Origin: Gnetum montanum
Lineage: Eukaryota > Streptophyta > Gnetopsida > Gnetales > Gnetaceae
Direction: 5' to 3'
Length of the DNA stretch: 64,000 nt
Assembly: GCA_015680685.1 (NCBI GenBank)
Contig: MNCI01016594.1
Span: 162,099-226,098, forward strand
The notes beneath the pieces were generated by a model. That model searched no databases and was not told where the DNA came from. It saw nothing but the letters and a program-made list of their open reading frames with translations. Made by a program: the position numbers and the translations under genes. This document shows positions 47,366-58,239 of the stretch, in pieces; the stretch's first letter is position 1; every line of letters starts with the position of its first letter.

Positions 47366-50300
47366 GATCCTACTCAAGCTAATGCTCATTATGGTTGAGT
47401 TAGTTGGCATTCTTTGCTACCTCAATTAACCTATGGACCACACCTGTCTTCCTAACTTTGCCTTGAAGAAGATGTCAACATGGTTCTAGACAAGGGTAAG
47501 GGTTTCCTTTCCTACCTTCTCTAGCACTTTAGTGTGATGATATGGTCACACTTGTCTAAGGAGGTGGCCACAATCATCATGAAGACATTGCTACCTAGAT
47601 TTGCATGCTTGATTGCTTAGTTTATAACTGATGGATTAGAGACTTGAGCAGTAAGAGAGCTAGTGGATTTCATCAATCCACAGTACCTTTCAAATATCTA
47701 GGGCATGCTAGAGTATTTAGGCTACAACATGAATAATACTCTAATGATGGTGCAAAGAGTTTACTATTTGTTCCAGAATCCTCCAAGGACTATGTACCAA
47801 TTACAGGGGTAAGCATGGCTATTATGGGTTTTAATATTTTGGTTTTAACTAGTTTAATCTTCTCTCTTCTAACTTGTTGGTTTTATACTTTTCTTGTAGG
47901 TATAGGATCAATGATCAAGGTTTGATCATTCTTGATCAAACCTTGATGATAGCCCACACTACATTAAATGAATTCACTAAAGGCCCCAAGATTAGATATG
48001 TTGTTTTTAAATAGCTAATAGGAAAGTTTGATGAATATCCAACCAAATTTGACCTTTTTTATAAGAAGTGTGTGGCTGCCAAGACAACACACAATTGGTG
48101 GGTGGCCCCTAAGGATATCAGAGATATGGGTATTACTACTGGGGCCTCTACACAAGCTTATCCAAGAAAGAAGAAAAAGATTGAGAAATTAGGCACATTG
48201 TTATTGTAAAGGTTTTATGGTTACTTAGGAATTGTTTATTTATTTATTTTATGGCTAAAACATAGTTGTATTGACACCAAACACTTATCTTTGCTCACAG
48301 GGCCTTCCACTTCTACAAATGTTATCATACCCCTCACTAGATGTTCTATAGATAACCTCATGCTAAAGTACAATGAGGTGGGACAAACATAGGAATGGTT
48401 AAGGGAGAATGCATCTGAAGACATTCAAGCAAACTCATGTAGGTTTTCTTGAGATGTACATCGCACCCAACATTGTCATCCCTTATGTAAAGATGCTGAA
48501 CATCATCGACTCTTTTGATGAAAAATTCAAAGTGTTTCATACCATAGTATGAGGCCAATCTATTGATATTTCCATTAGTGTGTCTACCTTCAACTACTTA
48601 TTTAGTATTCCCATTGATGGGATGATAGTGTTCACCAAACTGATGAAAGAGATAGACCACCATTCAAAGGTTGAGGAATGGTTTGGTGCTACCAAGGGCC
48701 ACTCCAGTCTTACTAACAATAGCTTTACAAACCCTAATGCAAAAGGGTCTTATCCCTTATTTAGATCTAGGGTATTCCCTAAATTATTATCACAAAAAAA
48801 GGTGATTGATGTTTCATAGGGATGTACCTTCAAGAAAGTTATGATGGAGGGGACTCATTTTAACTAGGCTACTTCCTTAGTTGTGAATATCAAAGAGGAA
48901 ATCCTCAAAATTTTCATAAACTCTTAAACAATAGTCCACATGCACTATGCATATTTGAAGAGGTTTGTAGAAGTTTTGGTGGTGAGAAGAGCTAGATTGT
49001 GGATGTTTTAGGACCCACAACAACTCTCCAAGCATTGGATAAAGTATCTTTATCTAACCATGAGAGCCCAAAATCCACCAAAGTTGCAAAACCTAGCAAC
49101 CCAAGTTTCCATTATAGAAGAATAACAAAGGCAAGTAGAAGAAGTAGATTGGAATGCTGAAGAGGAAGAGAAAAGATGTAGGATTGTAGCAGAGCAAGAA
49201 TAGAGTCATGCAGAAGATGCACTCTTGCAATAAGATATGGGTGATCTTGACACCTTTTTTAGTTAGTCACTGGCCAAGGAGTCTCTAATCAAAATCTCTA
49301 ATTATGATGAAGATAATTATTAGAAGGAATTGGAGAGCAATGATATACTTATGCTCTACTTGTTATTATCTATAATTTTATGTTTTATTTGAGATTTCTT
49401 ACTTATCCAACAATTGTTATTCTTATCATAGTTCTTGAGCTAGCAACAAAGGCCCCTATACCTGAGTTTCACATCAAACCATGGGTAGAGGTCCCAGCTA
49501 AGATAAAATTCATGCATGAGATGGAAAAGGAAATTATTGGTCAGTTGCAATAGGTTGCATCCAAAATCAGTAAGAACTATGTTTTTCTATGGATTAGTTA
49601 TTTTGCTATGATATTTATTTTATGCTAAAACTATGTTTTATATTAAGTTTATGTTAATTATTTTTGTTGTTTTAGTGCCATCAGTCACATGGGATCCATC
49701 CCAAGACATGGAATTCACCTCCTTGCTTAAACTTCCTTCTGACACCATACATGTCCCCTTGAAGTTTTATGAAACCATCACTAAAATAGCAGTTTCATGT
49801 ACTAAAGCTTCATGGAAGATTCAAAGCTCTAACAAATCCTTATGGGAGCAAGTTCTGGCCTTGAATAAGGAAAATAAAAGGTAAGCTGAGAAGACCCAGG
49901 ATCTTGAGTGTAAGGCTTTCATGGATGCCCAAGTGGAGAACTCTGGGGCCTTATGGACCAAAGAGATTACATAAGCTCACTACTAGTACACTATCAATGA
50001 TAAGATTACTCTTTCCCAAGAGTTGCATGAGAAACAAATGTAGATGGACTTGATCTCTCAAAAGGCACATGATTGGAAAGATTATTATGCTTGGGTGTTG
50101 AAGTGACGTAAGACCCAAAGGGACCACAAGCACAAGTACAACGTCGATCAAGATGCCTATTTGAAATGGCTAAAGAAAGAGATGGTTGAATGACAAAAGA
50201 GAGAGAGAGGTTTATTGAGGGAATTTAGGATGAGATCATTTTCAACCTCCTTAAAAGCACTCTGACAGTGGTTGAGTCTCCTACTTCATGGATCACCACA

Positions 50301-50724
50301 ACTATAGATGAGGTTGCTATAGCTACAATCTCATAGGAGCCACCATCATGGATGGGTGTGGATAGAACCAGCATCCTCATAGGCATCAATTTAGAGGACA
50401 TTGACTAGGCCAATATGATAGAAGACCAAATTCTCTAATGTTTGGATACTAGCCCTCATCATCTTTCCCAAGAGCCAAATTCTCCACAAGTATGATGACC
50501 TTTATGTTTTCCATTTAAGTTTTATCTTTTCTTTTTAGTTTTATGTCTTTTGTTTTGCCAAGCCCATGTTACAATTTTGGTTATCTATGGTTACTAACTA
50601 GTTGTGTGTTGCTATCTTATAGGAATTTTATGATGTTGTTGGCTTTAGTGGTGTAGGTGATGATGATGATAATGCATCACCACCACCTCCTCTAGATGCC
50701 CTATTGGCACCATCAAATACCTGA
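47366..50724 (+). pseudogene. Antisense multi-exon gene, copy B (most complete)
   Basis: Unrecognised protein, carried antisense by element B (minus strand). Exon 47,366-47,808 follows TTCTTGTAG and has VELVGILCY and FSVMIWSHLSKEVA. Intron 47,809-47,899 (GTAAGC...TTGTAG). Exon 47,900-48,205 has YRINDQGLII, DEYPTKFD and HNWWV. Intron 48,206-48,300. The long exon from 48,301 has IDSFDEKFKVF, SFTNPNAKGSYPLFRS, HMHYAYLKRFVEVLVV and a Glu-rich stretch. Intron 49,570-49,675 (GTAAGA...TTTTAG), then VTWDPSQDMEF and a charged, coiled-coil-like region. The last exon 50,623-50,724 (after CTTATAG) is short and acidic, with DDDD and a run of prolines, ending TGA. There are about twenty stops and at least two shifts, so it is dead. 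It has no similarity to gag or pol. It could be a captured host gene or an extra retroelement ORF. Confidence 0.65.
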
Positions 50725-51090
50725 TGTGATAGTCTTTATTGTTTATTTCAGTTTATGCTTAACATTATATGGCTTATGTCAGCCAACACTTGAGTTGTGG
50801 ACATTTTAGTATTTATGATTGATAGTTTTAATATTTATGTCACATAATGTGATCATGGATATGTTATTTTATTTTAAGATATTTTAAATTTTGAATTTTC
50901 AATTTTGGTTTTGGTTATATATGTTGTTGATTGCTTTATCATTTTAAGGCTCTAAGGTTATAAGCATTGAAATTATCTATGCAAGATATGGCTACATTGG
51001 CTATGTTGAGAACTATAAGATTATGAATAGGCAAGGGTTACTTGCCACTTTTTGTTTTGTTTAATAAAAGAAAAGGCATGAAAGGATGTA
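50725..51090. other. Region downstream of antisense copy B
   Basis: T-rich, no ORF of note; it probably contains the 3' UTR of copy B. No clear terminator or poly(A) signal could be assigned. Confidence 0.35.
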
Positions 51091-51245
51091 CGTTTATCAC
51101 TATTTCAAGGCCATGGTGGGTCATGATGCTAGTTTAGACTCTTAGTAGATTGTAATGCCAATTTAAAGTCTTAGTGGATTGTGATGTACATTTAAGGCCT
51201 CAACAAGCCATAGGTTTTCCAGTTTTAGGCCATGGTGAGCCCTCA
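51090..51245 (-). repeat. GGCC minisatellite, element B
   Basis: Four degenerate reversed units (AAGGCCATGGTGGGTCATGATGCTAGTTTA and alike). It sits between gag-protease and the 3' end of the antisense gene, as in elements C and D. A short (AT)n tract follows at 51,249-51,263. Confidence 0.65.
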
Positions 51246-51849
51246 GAGTTATATATATATATATTATTATTTGGGTAAAAATTTTGTTTTTCAAATTTTT
51301 ATGACTTTTTCCAACATTACAATATTTTTGTAAAGATTGTGTTTTATCATGTATAAAATTAATGAAAAAGAAAGGCTATAAAACATAAATAAAATACAAA
51401 TGAAAATATAAATCTAACCTATGTATATGAAGACTAAAATAAAATGCACAAGCAAATTGGCAAAGAGAGGCTAAGATACCTAGCTATTGGCTATATGGTC
51501 ATAGGGACATGACTATAGGAACATGGTGTGGAAGGGTTAAGAGGCACTTTGCTTATGTAGAATTTTCCTAATTTTTGAAAGATTAGGGAATGAGTAAGGC
51601 CTACCCTACACAATTTTTTTCCATCAGTTTCACTAATGATGTTAAATGGGAGTTCATCCCATGATGCACCTTTCTACTCATTGTTTTTGTTACTGGTTTT
51701 TTGCACTCTCTCATGTTGTTGGATTTCATGACTAGAAGTTTCTTCTTAAAACTCCACTTCAGAGCCCTACTCTATGTCCACATTGTTAATAGCTAGGGGC
51801 ACTATGTTATCATCATGAATGCTGATCCCACCTCCCTCATAAGGAAGGT

Positions 51850-53388
51850 GAATCTCTTGGTAGATGGGAGAAGATAGAACTCACAATTGAGCCAACCAAG
51901 GTCTTCTTAGGATAAGGCTAAACCCAACATATCCTCCACCACCAAGAAATTTGTAGTCATGGAGAATTGCTTCCCTACCACAAAATCTAAGGAGATGGAC
52001 CCCTTAACAATAACCCTCAATCCATTGAAAGATTTAAGAGCAACTGTTGATGTTTGTTGTATTTGATCTATCAAGCCTAATCATTCAGTGATGGTGCACA
52101 AGATGATGTTAGTAGCTACATCATCATCTACATATACTCGATGCACCTTAAATTACCCTACACATATGGTTATGAATAGAGGAGCCCTTTCACCATTCTA
52201 GGAATTAACCTTAATTTCTCTATTGCAAAATGTCATGGGTGTCAACTTCCCTTCCCTATGTGTGGGAGGAATCATTACTACATGGATGGATTCCTCATTA
52301 GCAGGTATATCATCACTAATAGGGATAGAAGTTAGAATTTTGTCTAATGCCTCATGATGTGTGGAGAATATTATGATCAAGTCATACAAATGAAAACTAG
52401 TGTTCTTTTTCTTAAGGGATTATCTAATTTGATATATCATAGTAAGAAAGGTTTTCTCATTAATAGCAAGCTTGTTGCTCGGGTTGTGCTTCACTTCCTC
52501 CATGTGCCCCAAAATGCATACCTTAGTTTTAGGTTGTTATTGTTGGGACTTTTCTTTATTCTTTTGGCCATGAGCTTTGGGATTCTCCTATATTTTTTTT
52601 CAAAGTGGGTTGAGTAGAGGAAGTTATGATATAGTTAATATAGAAGTGGGCTTTGTTAGGCCCACTTCCTTCTGTGCCTCTATCTGCCTAGCATCCTTGT
52701 TTTTGGGCTTTTTCTTTTGGTTTCTCTTTTGCTTGTTTGAAGATTTTTGATTATCAATTGTTGGTTATGATGAAGATGCAATAGCACTACCTACCACAGT
52801 GGGTTGTTGGATGGTCTTATCAATTTGTGAGGTTATGGCTAGTTGGGCTATTGTGGGCTAGCACACCCTAATGATAAATGATTCCCTAAGAGATACTTGT
52901 AAGGGCACCCTTACGACCAAAAAGATCTTGACCTAGTGGAAGCTAAAGAAGCCCTTTCACCATAAGCGGGTACATGAATCAAAAATGTCTCTCTTGAGGA
53001 TCTTTCATTACCATCTTCATTGTTGTTAGCATTACTTTGATAATCTACGTAATGCTCAATAACAATCAAGCACTTTCCCTATCAAGGACATAGGTAAAAT
53101 CCTCATGATGGTATGAGGCCATGGTTGCAATAGCAAGAACTCATATCTGAAGGTTATAAAGTGAGCATTAGGGTCACCTTCTCCATTGTATTTGGTAAAT
53201 TTTGGGATAGGAACACTAGGAGGAAGTGTCAAAGGTGCAACCATAGGACTAATAGAATCATCCTAATAGTAGTTCATGATCTTTACACTTTGGTATATAG
53301 AGGCTTTGAGCCTCTTTAACTCCTTTTTCAAGTCCTAGATCATCTAGAAGGCTTGATCTAGGCCCTATCATGGTTCTATTCTCTATGA
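51850..53388 (-). pseudogene. gag-protease remnant of element B
   Basis: On the minus strand: gag core start at 53,244-53,056 (FTKYNGEGDPNAHFITF, WPHTIMRI, MSLIGKVLDCY). A large deletion follows, then the part before protease (THHEALDKILTSIPIS at about 52,360) and protease (FKVHRVYVDDDVATNII at about 52,150; LDFVVGKQF; FLVVEDM). The same blocks occur in elements C and D. The finger region is lost. Only about 150 bp separate the LTR from the gag core, against 1.7 kb in element C, so leader and N-terminal gag are deleted as well. Stops are frequent. RT and integrase are not found. Confidence 0.75.
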
Positions 53389-54088
53389 GATGTGACATCT
53401 GAAAACATCGGTGGCTGGAACACCGAGAGGTCACTGGGTGTATAGCCTAACCCCAGATCCATGTGAGGGCCATGCTAGAGAAAACAGAAATGGGGTGCCC
53501 TAAATAGTCATGTTGATCAGATAGGGACTTATGCGATGTTAAATAACTAATTGCGAATAGTTATTTTGGACTGTGACGTGCAGAGGTTGGACCAAAAGAA
53601 AACATGGCACACACAATAGTAGAAACGTACTAAATTATGTAACAAGGATAACAAGCATGCAGAAAAACACAACAATGCAACATGTATGGTGCAATAGAAT
53701 AAAATAAGAGCTTGGGAGAGAAAATGCACCACCAAAAATTGGGGGAGCATAGCTAATTCACAAAGGTATACACAATGTACAATAGATGCAGTGGGAGTGT
53801 AGTCACAGCCTTGGTGGTGTCAAGCTATGAAGTCTGGTGCTCACTATGTTGAATTGTGCCTACCAGGTTGGTAGCCACAGTGTACCATGTGAGGTTCTAC
53901 TGGGCTGCAATGGGGCTGTAGTATACCGCATGGTGTAGTTGTGCCTCTTTGCTGGTGTGGGGTGCTCTAGGTCTCATTTTCCCATAGAGCTAAGTGCCAA
54001 GATGCCAAAGTGCCAAATGCCAAATGGAAGTGCCACTTTCCTCCTTGGTGAAAAATGAAAGCCCACCCCCAAAAGAGGGCACAGGGGT

Positions 54089-54095
54089 ATTTATA
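54089..54095 (-). promoter_or_regulatory. TATA box of LTR B
   Basis: Minus strand TATAAAT in AGCCCTATAAATACCCC, as in LTR C. Confidence 0.65.
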
Positions 54096-54139
54096 GGGCT
54101 AGGGTTAGCTCAAAACGCAAATCAGGTGCCATGTGGTAA

Positions 54140-54690
54140 TGTAGTGGGTGGAACCATGGGATGCTGGCTGCTACGCTCATCCCATGTTAGATGTGGGAGA
54201 TGGGATGTTGTCTACTACATCCATCCCATGTTACACATGGTACATGGGATGCTGGTTGCTACTGTCTACTGCACTCATCCCGTGTTACGTGCAGTACATG
54301 GGACACTGGTTGCTACTATCTATTATGCCCATCCCGCATCACGCATGGGACACGGGACACTGTCTACTGCGCTTGTCCACTATCTACTGCACATTGTCTA
54401 CTATCTACTGTGCCCATCCACTATCTACTACATGTGATAGGGTGCTACACTATGCTACGCTACATAGCATAACAGGGTGCTATGCTACACAGCAGAACAG
54501 TGCGCTACACTACACAGTGTAACAAGATGCTATGCTACGCTATGCTACATAGCATAACAGTGTGCTATGCTATGCAGTGTAATAGGGTGCTATGCTGTAG
54601 TAGACAAGGTGCTACACTATGTAGTGTAACAAGGTGCTAGGCTACACTACGCTACACAGCATAACAATGTGCTACGCTACGCAACTTAGT
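54140..54690. repeat. U3 repeats of LTR B: CATCCC minisatellite and GCTACGC words
   Basis: 54,140-54,430: four units of about 50-60 bp built on CATCCC(A/G)TGTTAC...GTACATGGGA, each with an internal dyad (TCCCATGT / ACATGGGA), plus TCTACTRC. 54,440-54,690: GCTATGCTACGCTACATAGC-like five-letter words, as in LTR C. These make overlapping false ORFs in all three plus frames. Confidence 0.75.
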
Positions 54691-54879
54691 AGTGTGACAT
54701 GTGAATCTACAAAAAGTGCCAGCATTCTAACACTTAGAAAAATTTTGCAAATCTAGCAGTTGGAGCTGACTACACTCAACACTTGGAAAAAAATGGGCAA
54801 AGTGCCACTATTTTAACACTTAGCCATATTTTTAGTCATGATGCCAAGACCAGAAATTTTGTGGTGTTTCATGATTCCT

Positions 54880-55767
54880 ACACATATAGTTTTAGTATTT
54901 TTTGTGAGGATTGTGGCTCATGATGGGTTGCATGATAGAAGGAAGGGGTTGCATTATGGTTGTGACTTATGGGCCAAATAGAGAAAATGACATCTATGCT
55001 TATACTAGAGGCACAAATGGGATAAAAGGGGTATGTGACACCTATGTTTCTTGGGAATTAAGAGTGGGCCTCATGTGTGTAGTTAGTGGATTTGTAGTAG
55101 TAAAAGCCATTGTCAATGGTTTTATATATCAAGACTGTATTATGAATGACATTGATGTCCTATGATTTGTTGTTTGTGGCATTATCTGAGTTTGATGTGT
55201 GGTTATAACAAGTTTCAAGTCTACCATAGTAGGGTAGGAAGTAGCGGAAGATGGTGGCACCATGCCCATGGACAAAACAAAAGCATTGGAGGAAGGCTTT
55301 GTGGCTTTGGGGGATGTTTGTTGGAACAACCCTCCTAGGATGTCTTCAAGCTTAGATTTTGCCTTAAATTAATCCTCCTCTTCCTATTATTCCTCAAAGC
55401 TATGATTGCTATCTTGTTCTTCCATAATAATTAGTTGGGCTAGGATGCTAGCATAGATGTTAGTGAGAGGAATTTGATTACATGGGGAATGAATGTATTC
55501 CTTCCTAGCCTTGTGTATGAGTTAGAACTCCCTCTTGGCCTTTGCTTCAATTCATGGAATTAACATGCCTATATGTATTTTAGCACAAATGAATTTATAG
55601 AGATCTTCATTTATAGGTGTGAAATTAGGAATTTCCTTTTTAACTCTCAAATCTTTCCTACACTCCATGATGGCAAGGTCTTTGAGATCATAGACTTTCA
55701 CATCCTATTGATCTAACCTACCATCATTGTAGTTGTAAGGCAACTTAGTTGATCACGGGAGAGACAT
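54880..55767 (-). pseudogene. Start of gag, element E (cut by element B)
   Basis: On the minus strand from ATG at 55,767 (MSLP). It reads KLPYNYNDGRLDQ, VKVYDLKDLAIMECRKDLRV, NEDLYKFICAKIHIG, QIPLTNIYASILAQLI, an acidic stretch, then KATKPSSNAFVLSMGM and VITTHQTQ. It matches the gag start of element F (23,094-23,850) along its whole length. Frames are mostly preserved, with scattered stops. The sequence ends at about 54,880, where the LTR of element B begins. The open frame on the plus strand at 54,911-55,165 is a shadow. Confidence 0.6.
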
Positions 55768-56794
55768 GGTTATTTCAATGAGAACTACTCAACATAGGCT
55801 ATGAAAATAAAAAGTGACAACACATTCCAACAAGTGGAAATGAAGAAAAATCAAAGGGAGAAAAAATGGTTGAAAATGAGATACCTACTAAAAATAGTAA
55901 GAGGTAAGGGGGATAGACTCCCTTACCAAAAATGGAAAAGTGCAAAGGTGATAGCAAATATTTCCCACACTAAACTTCTAGTTGTCACACTCCTTGATGT
56001 CAATGCTAGCTTCCTAGTTGTCACATCCTTGGATGTGGCAGGGAGGAAAGAGGGCATGAGATGGCAGGATCTCACACCTTAGAAAGTTAACATTGGTAAA
56101 AAAAGGGGTAAAATCTATTAAAGGTGTGAATAAAGGATGTAAATTTTGAAATTTTTAATTACTATCAGGTTTAAATCCTATGGAAATAGGTAAAAATGGT
56201 CAAAAATAAATTACTTACTATAAGTAGTAAGTGGGGGCTAAGGGGGGCTTACCCCTTTACCAGCAATGGCAAGTTAAGAACATTGGATCAAGCTTCATCC
56301 ACATTGGTCTCTTATCTATCACATCCCCACGTATGGTAGGTTGGGTAAGAGAGGGTGAGATGGGAGGATCTCACACCTTCTAAAACCAACATTGGTGAAA
56401 AGGGGAAAAGTGGGACAACCAAACTAGAAACCTACAACTTTCTAAAAATGGTTTTAGAAATTGCAAAATTCAACCACAAAGGAAGGAGGAAAGAGCTTTT
56501 GGTAGGTAAAAATGGAAGTGTTGGTTTTGGAATGAGAATTATGGCTAATGTGGAGGGTTGATGTGTGTATGTTCAATGCTGGTTTTGATTGCTGAAATTC
56601 ATAGCAAATGTTAGACAAATCAACATCCAACCATCCACAATTTCAAAATTGGGGTTTCTATTTTAGGGGGTTGAGTCACAACATTGGGTTTTCAAAGGGG
56701 GCTTCAAAGGTTTTGCTACAAAAAATCACAAGTTTCTAGCAAGCAGGTAATGTTGGTTATGGGGGCAATTAGATTTGGCTATAGAAATCAGGTA
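55768..56794 (-). other. Leader of element E
   Basis: Noncoding, homologous to the leader of element F (22,095-23,093) on the other strand. It has repeated GGGAGGATCTCACACCTT...AACATTGGT blocks at 56,030-56,420. Confidence 0.55.
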
Positions 56795-56812
56795 GAGCCC
56801 CTACTACTACCA
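56795..56812 (-). other. Primer-binding site of element E (decayed)
   Basis: Minus strand TGGTAGTAGTAGGGGCTC, 7 bp after the LTR end; same place and partly same bases as the sites of elements C, F and I. Confidence 0.5.
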
Positions 56813-56819
56813 AGAAAAC

Positions 56820-58235
56820 TATTACGATGGAAAATCTTGGTCACTAGAGGAAACCAAGGATTCTTAGCCATAAGAAGCCTGAACCTTAAATCCCTAGAGC
56901 CTATGTAAGAAAAATGGGATTTAGGATGCCTTGGAAAGTCTGGTAAATCACCCAAGGACTTAAGAGGGCTACAAAATGGGGGTGTAAAAAAAATATAAAA
57001 AATATGCACATTTATCAAATAATGCACTCAAAATATAACAATTATTTCTAAAATTCTACACAAAATGAAAACATAAACTTTATTAAATAAACAAAGAATG
57101 AGTTCAAAGATCTGTAAAAAATTGGTGCCCAAGAAGGTGGGCAAAGGATGTTCACTTGGGTAATGATTTAGAGTCCATTGAAGCCATGATCAACTCCACA
57201 ATCTGATATCTCTACCACTCTTGATGCTATCAAGCCTTCTTTGTTTCCTCCTTAGATCTATAATGTTGGTTGATGCTAGGGGTTATGGAAATGTTAAGGA
57301 TTGGGGCAACAATAGTGCACCACATTGGAATTTGATGATCCCAAGGGGGTAACATTGACACCCAAAACTTGCAAATTCAAGGGAGGGGCAGTAACAAGGG
57401 GTAACTAGTTGTAGGGGGGTCCACACTACTAGGTACTAAGGAGCTACATTTCTACGAAGGAAGCAAGAGCTTTCAGATACCAAAATGCCAAGGGTGCTAA
57501 ATTGCAAAAAGTTTCTAACCTTGACATGAGGCCAAGGTGTGATTTTTATTGGGTTATGTCCATGATTCATGCTATAAATTGGCTGCAAATGGCTAATATG
57601 ATTGGCTGAAAACTGACTATCAAATTGCTGATTGATTGATTAAAAATTGGCTACTAAATTACTAAAAATTAGCTACCATGTTTAAGGGATTTGGGTGAAG
57701 TTCATCCCTCATGCATCCTAGCTATCGACCTCCTCCATGATGTCTAACCTCCTCTCTCCTAGTTGGCTAACCCCCTCCCCTCCCCTTTCTAGGTATGTGG
57801 GACGGGGGGTGCAGGGAAGAGTGTTAACATTGAGGAAGATGGGAAGTCAACACTAGGGGTGAAGGTCAACCCCTCAACTAGGTGATCCCCCTTTCCATGC
57901 TAGGGGAAGGTGAGTTCTACCCCACTTACACTCTTCCATGTTGGCCATGAAGTCTCCTAGCTAGCTTACCACACCCCCCCCCCAATAGGGCATGTGTGAG
58001 AATAGAGAAAAGTATACCTCCCATAAAACCCATCAAATATATACACTCGGTGCCTTTTTTCAATTGGGAAATGAGGCTTTGATCACTTATGAAGAATTTT
58101 TCAACCCCAAAAATATGAAACATGTGAGATTTCCTCTTTATGGGTTACAACCTTTACATTTACAATAAAATATTACCTTTGTTTTCATGGGATGGGGTAA
58201 CAAAGGTTTCAACATGTAAATTTGGTGGTGTTTCA
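56820..58235 (-). repeat. 5' LTR of Tat-type element E
   Basis: On the minus strand from TGAAACACCACC at 58,235 to GTAATA at 56,820 (1,416 bp). Very close to LTR G in its U3 and U5 parts (for example 57,060-57,420 against 24,110-24,450). Its TATA box is degraded (57,543-57,549, TTTTATT on the plus strand). The U5 dyad is CCTTGG...CCAAGG near 56,930-56,960. U3 repeats with AATTGGCT at 57,590-57,680. Confidence 0.75.
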
Positions 58236-58239
58236 GTAC

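Larger units (their letters stand above)
53391..54871 (-). repeat. 5' LTR of element B
   Basis: On the minus strand from TGAAACACCAC at 54,871 to GATGTCACA at 53,391; 1,481 bp. The last 60 bp match LTR C (CCTCTCGGTGTTCCAGC...TTTTCAGATG). TATA box at 54,089. U5 dyad CCCTA...TAGGG near 53,530-53,490. U3 carries two kinds of repeat, 54,140-54,430 and 54,440-54,690. It is inserted just after the gag sequence of element E (55,767-54,880). No matching 3' LTR is seen to the left. Confidence 0.8.

Noticed and set aside
53994-54522. Overlapping open frames of 93-147 codons in all three plus frames
   Set aside because: They come from the tandem repeats in U3 of LTR B, antisense to the element; no recognisable protein.
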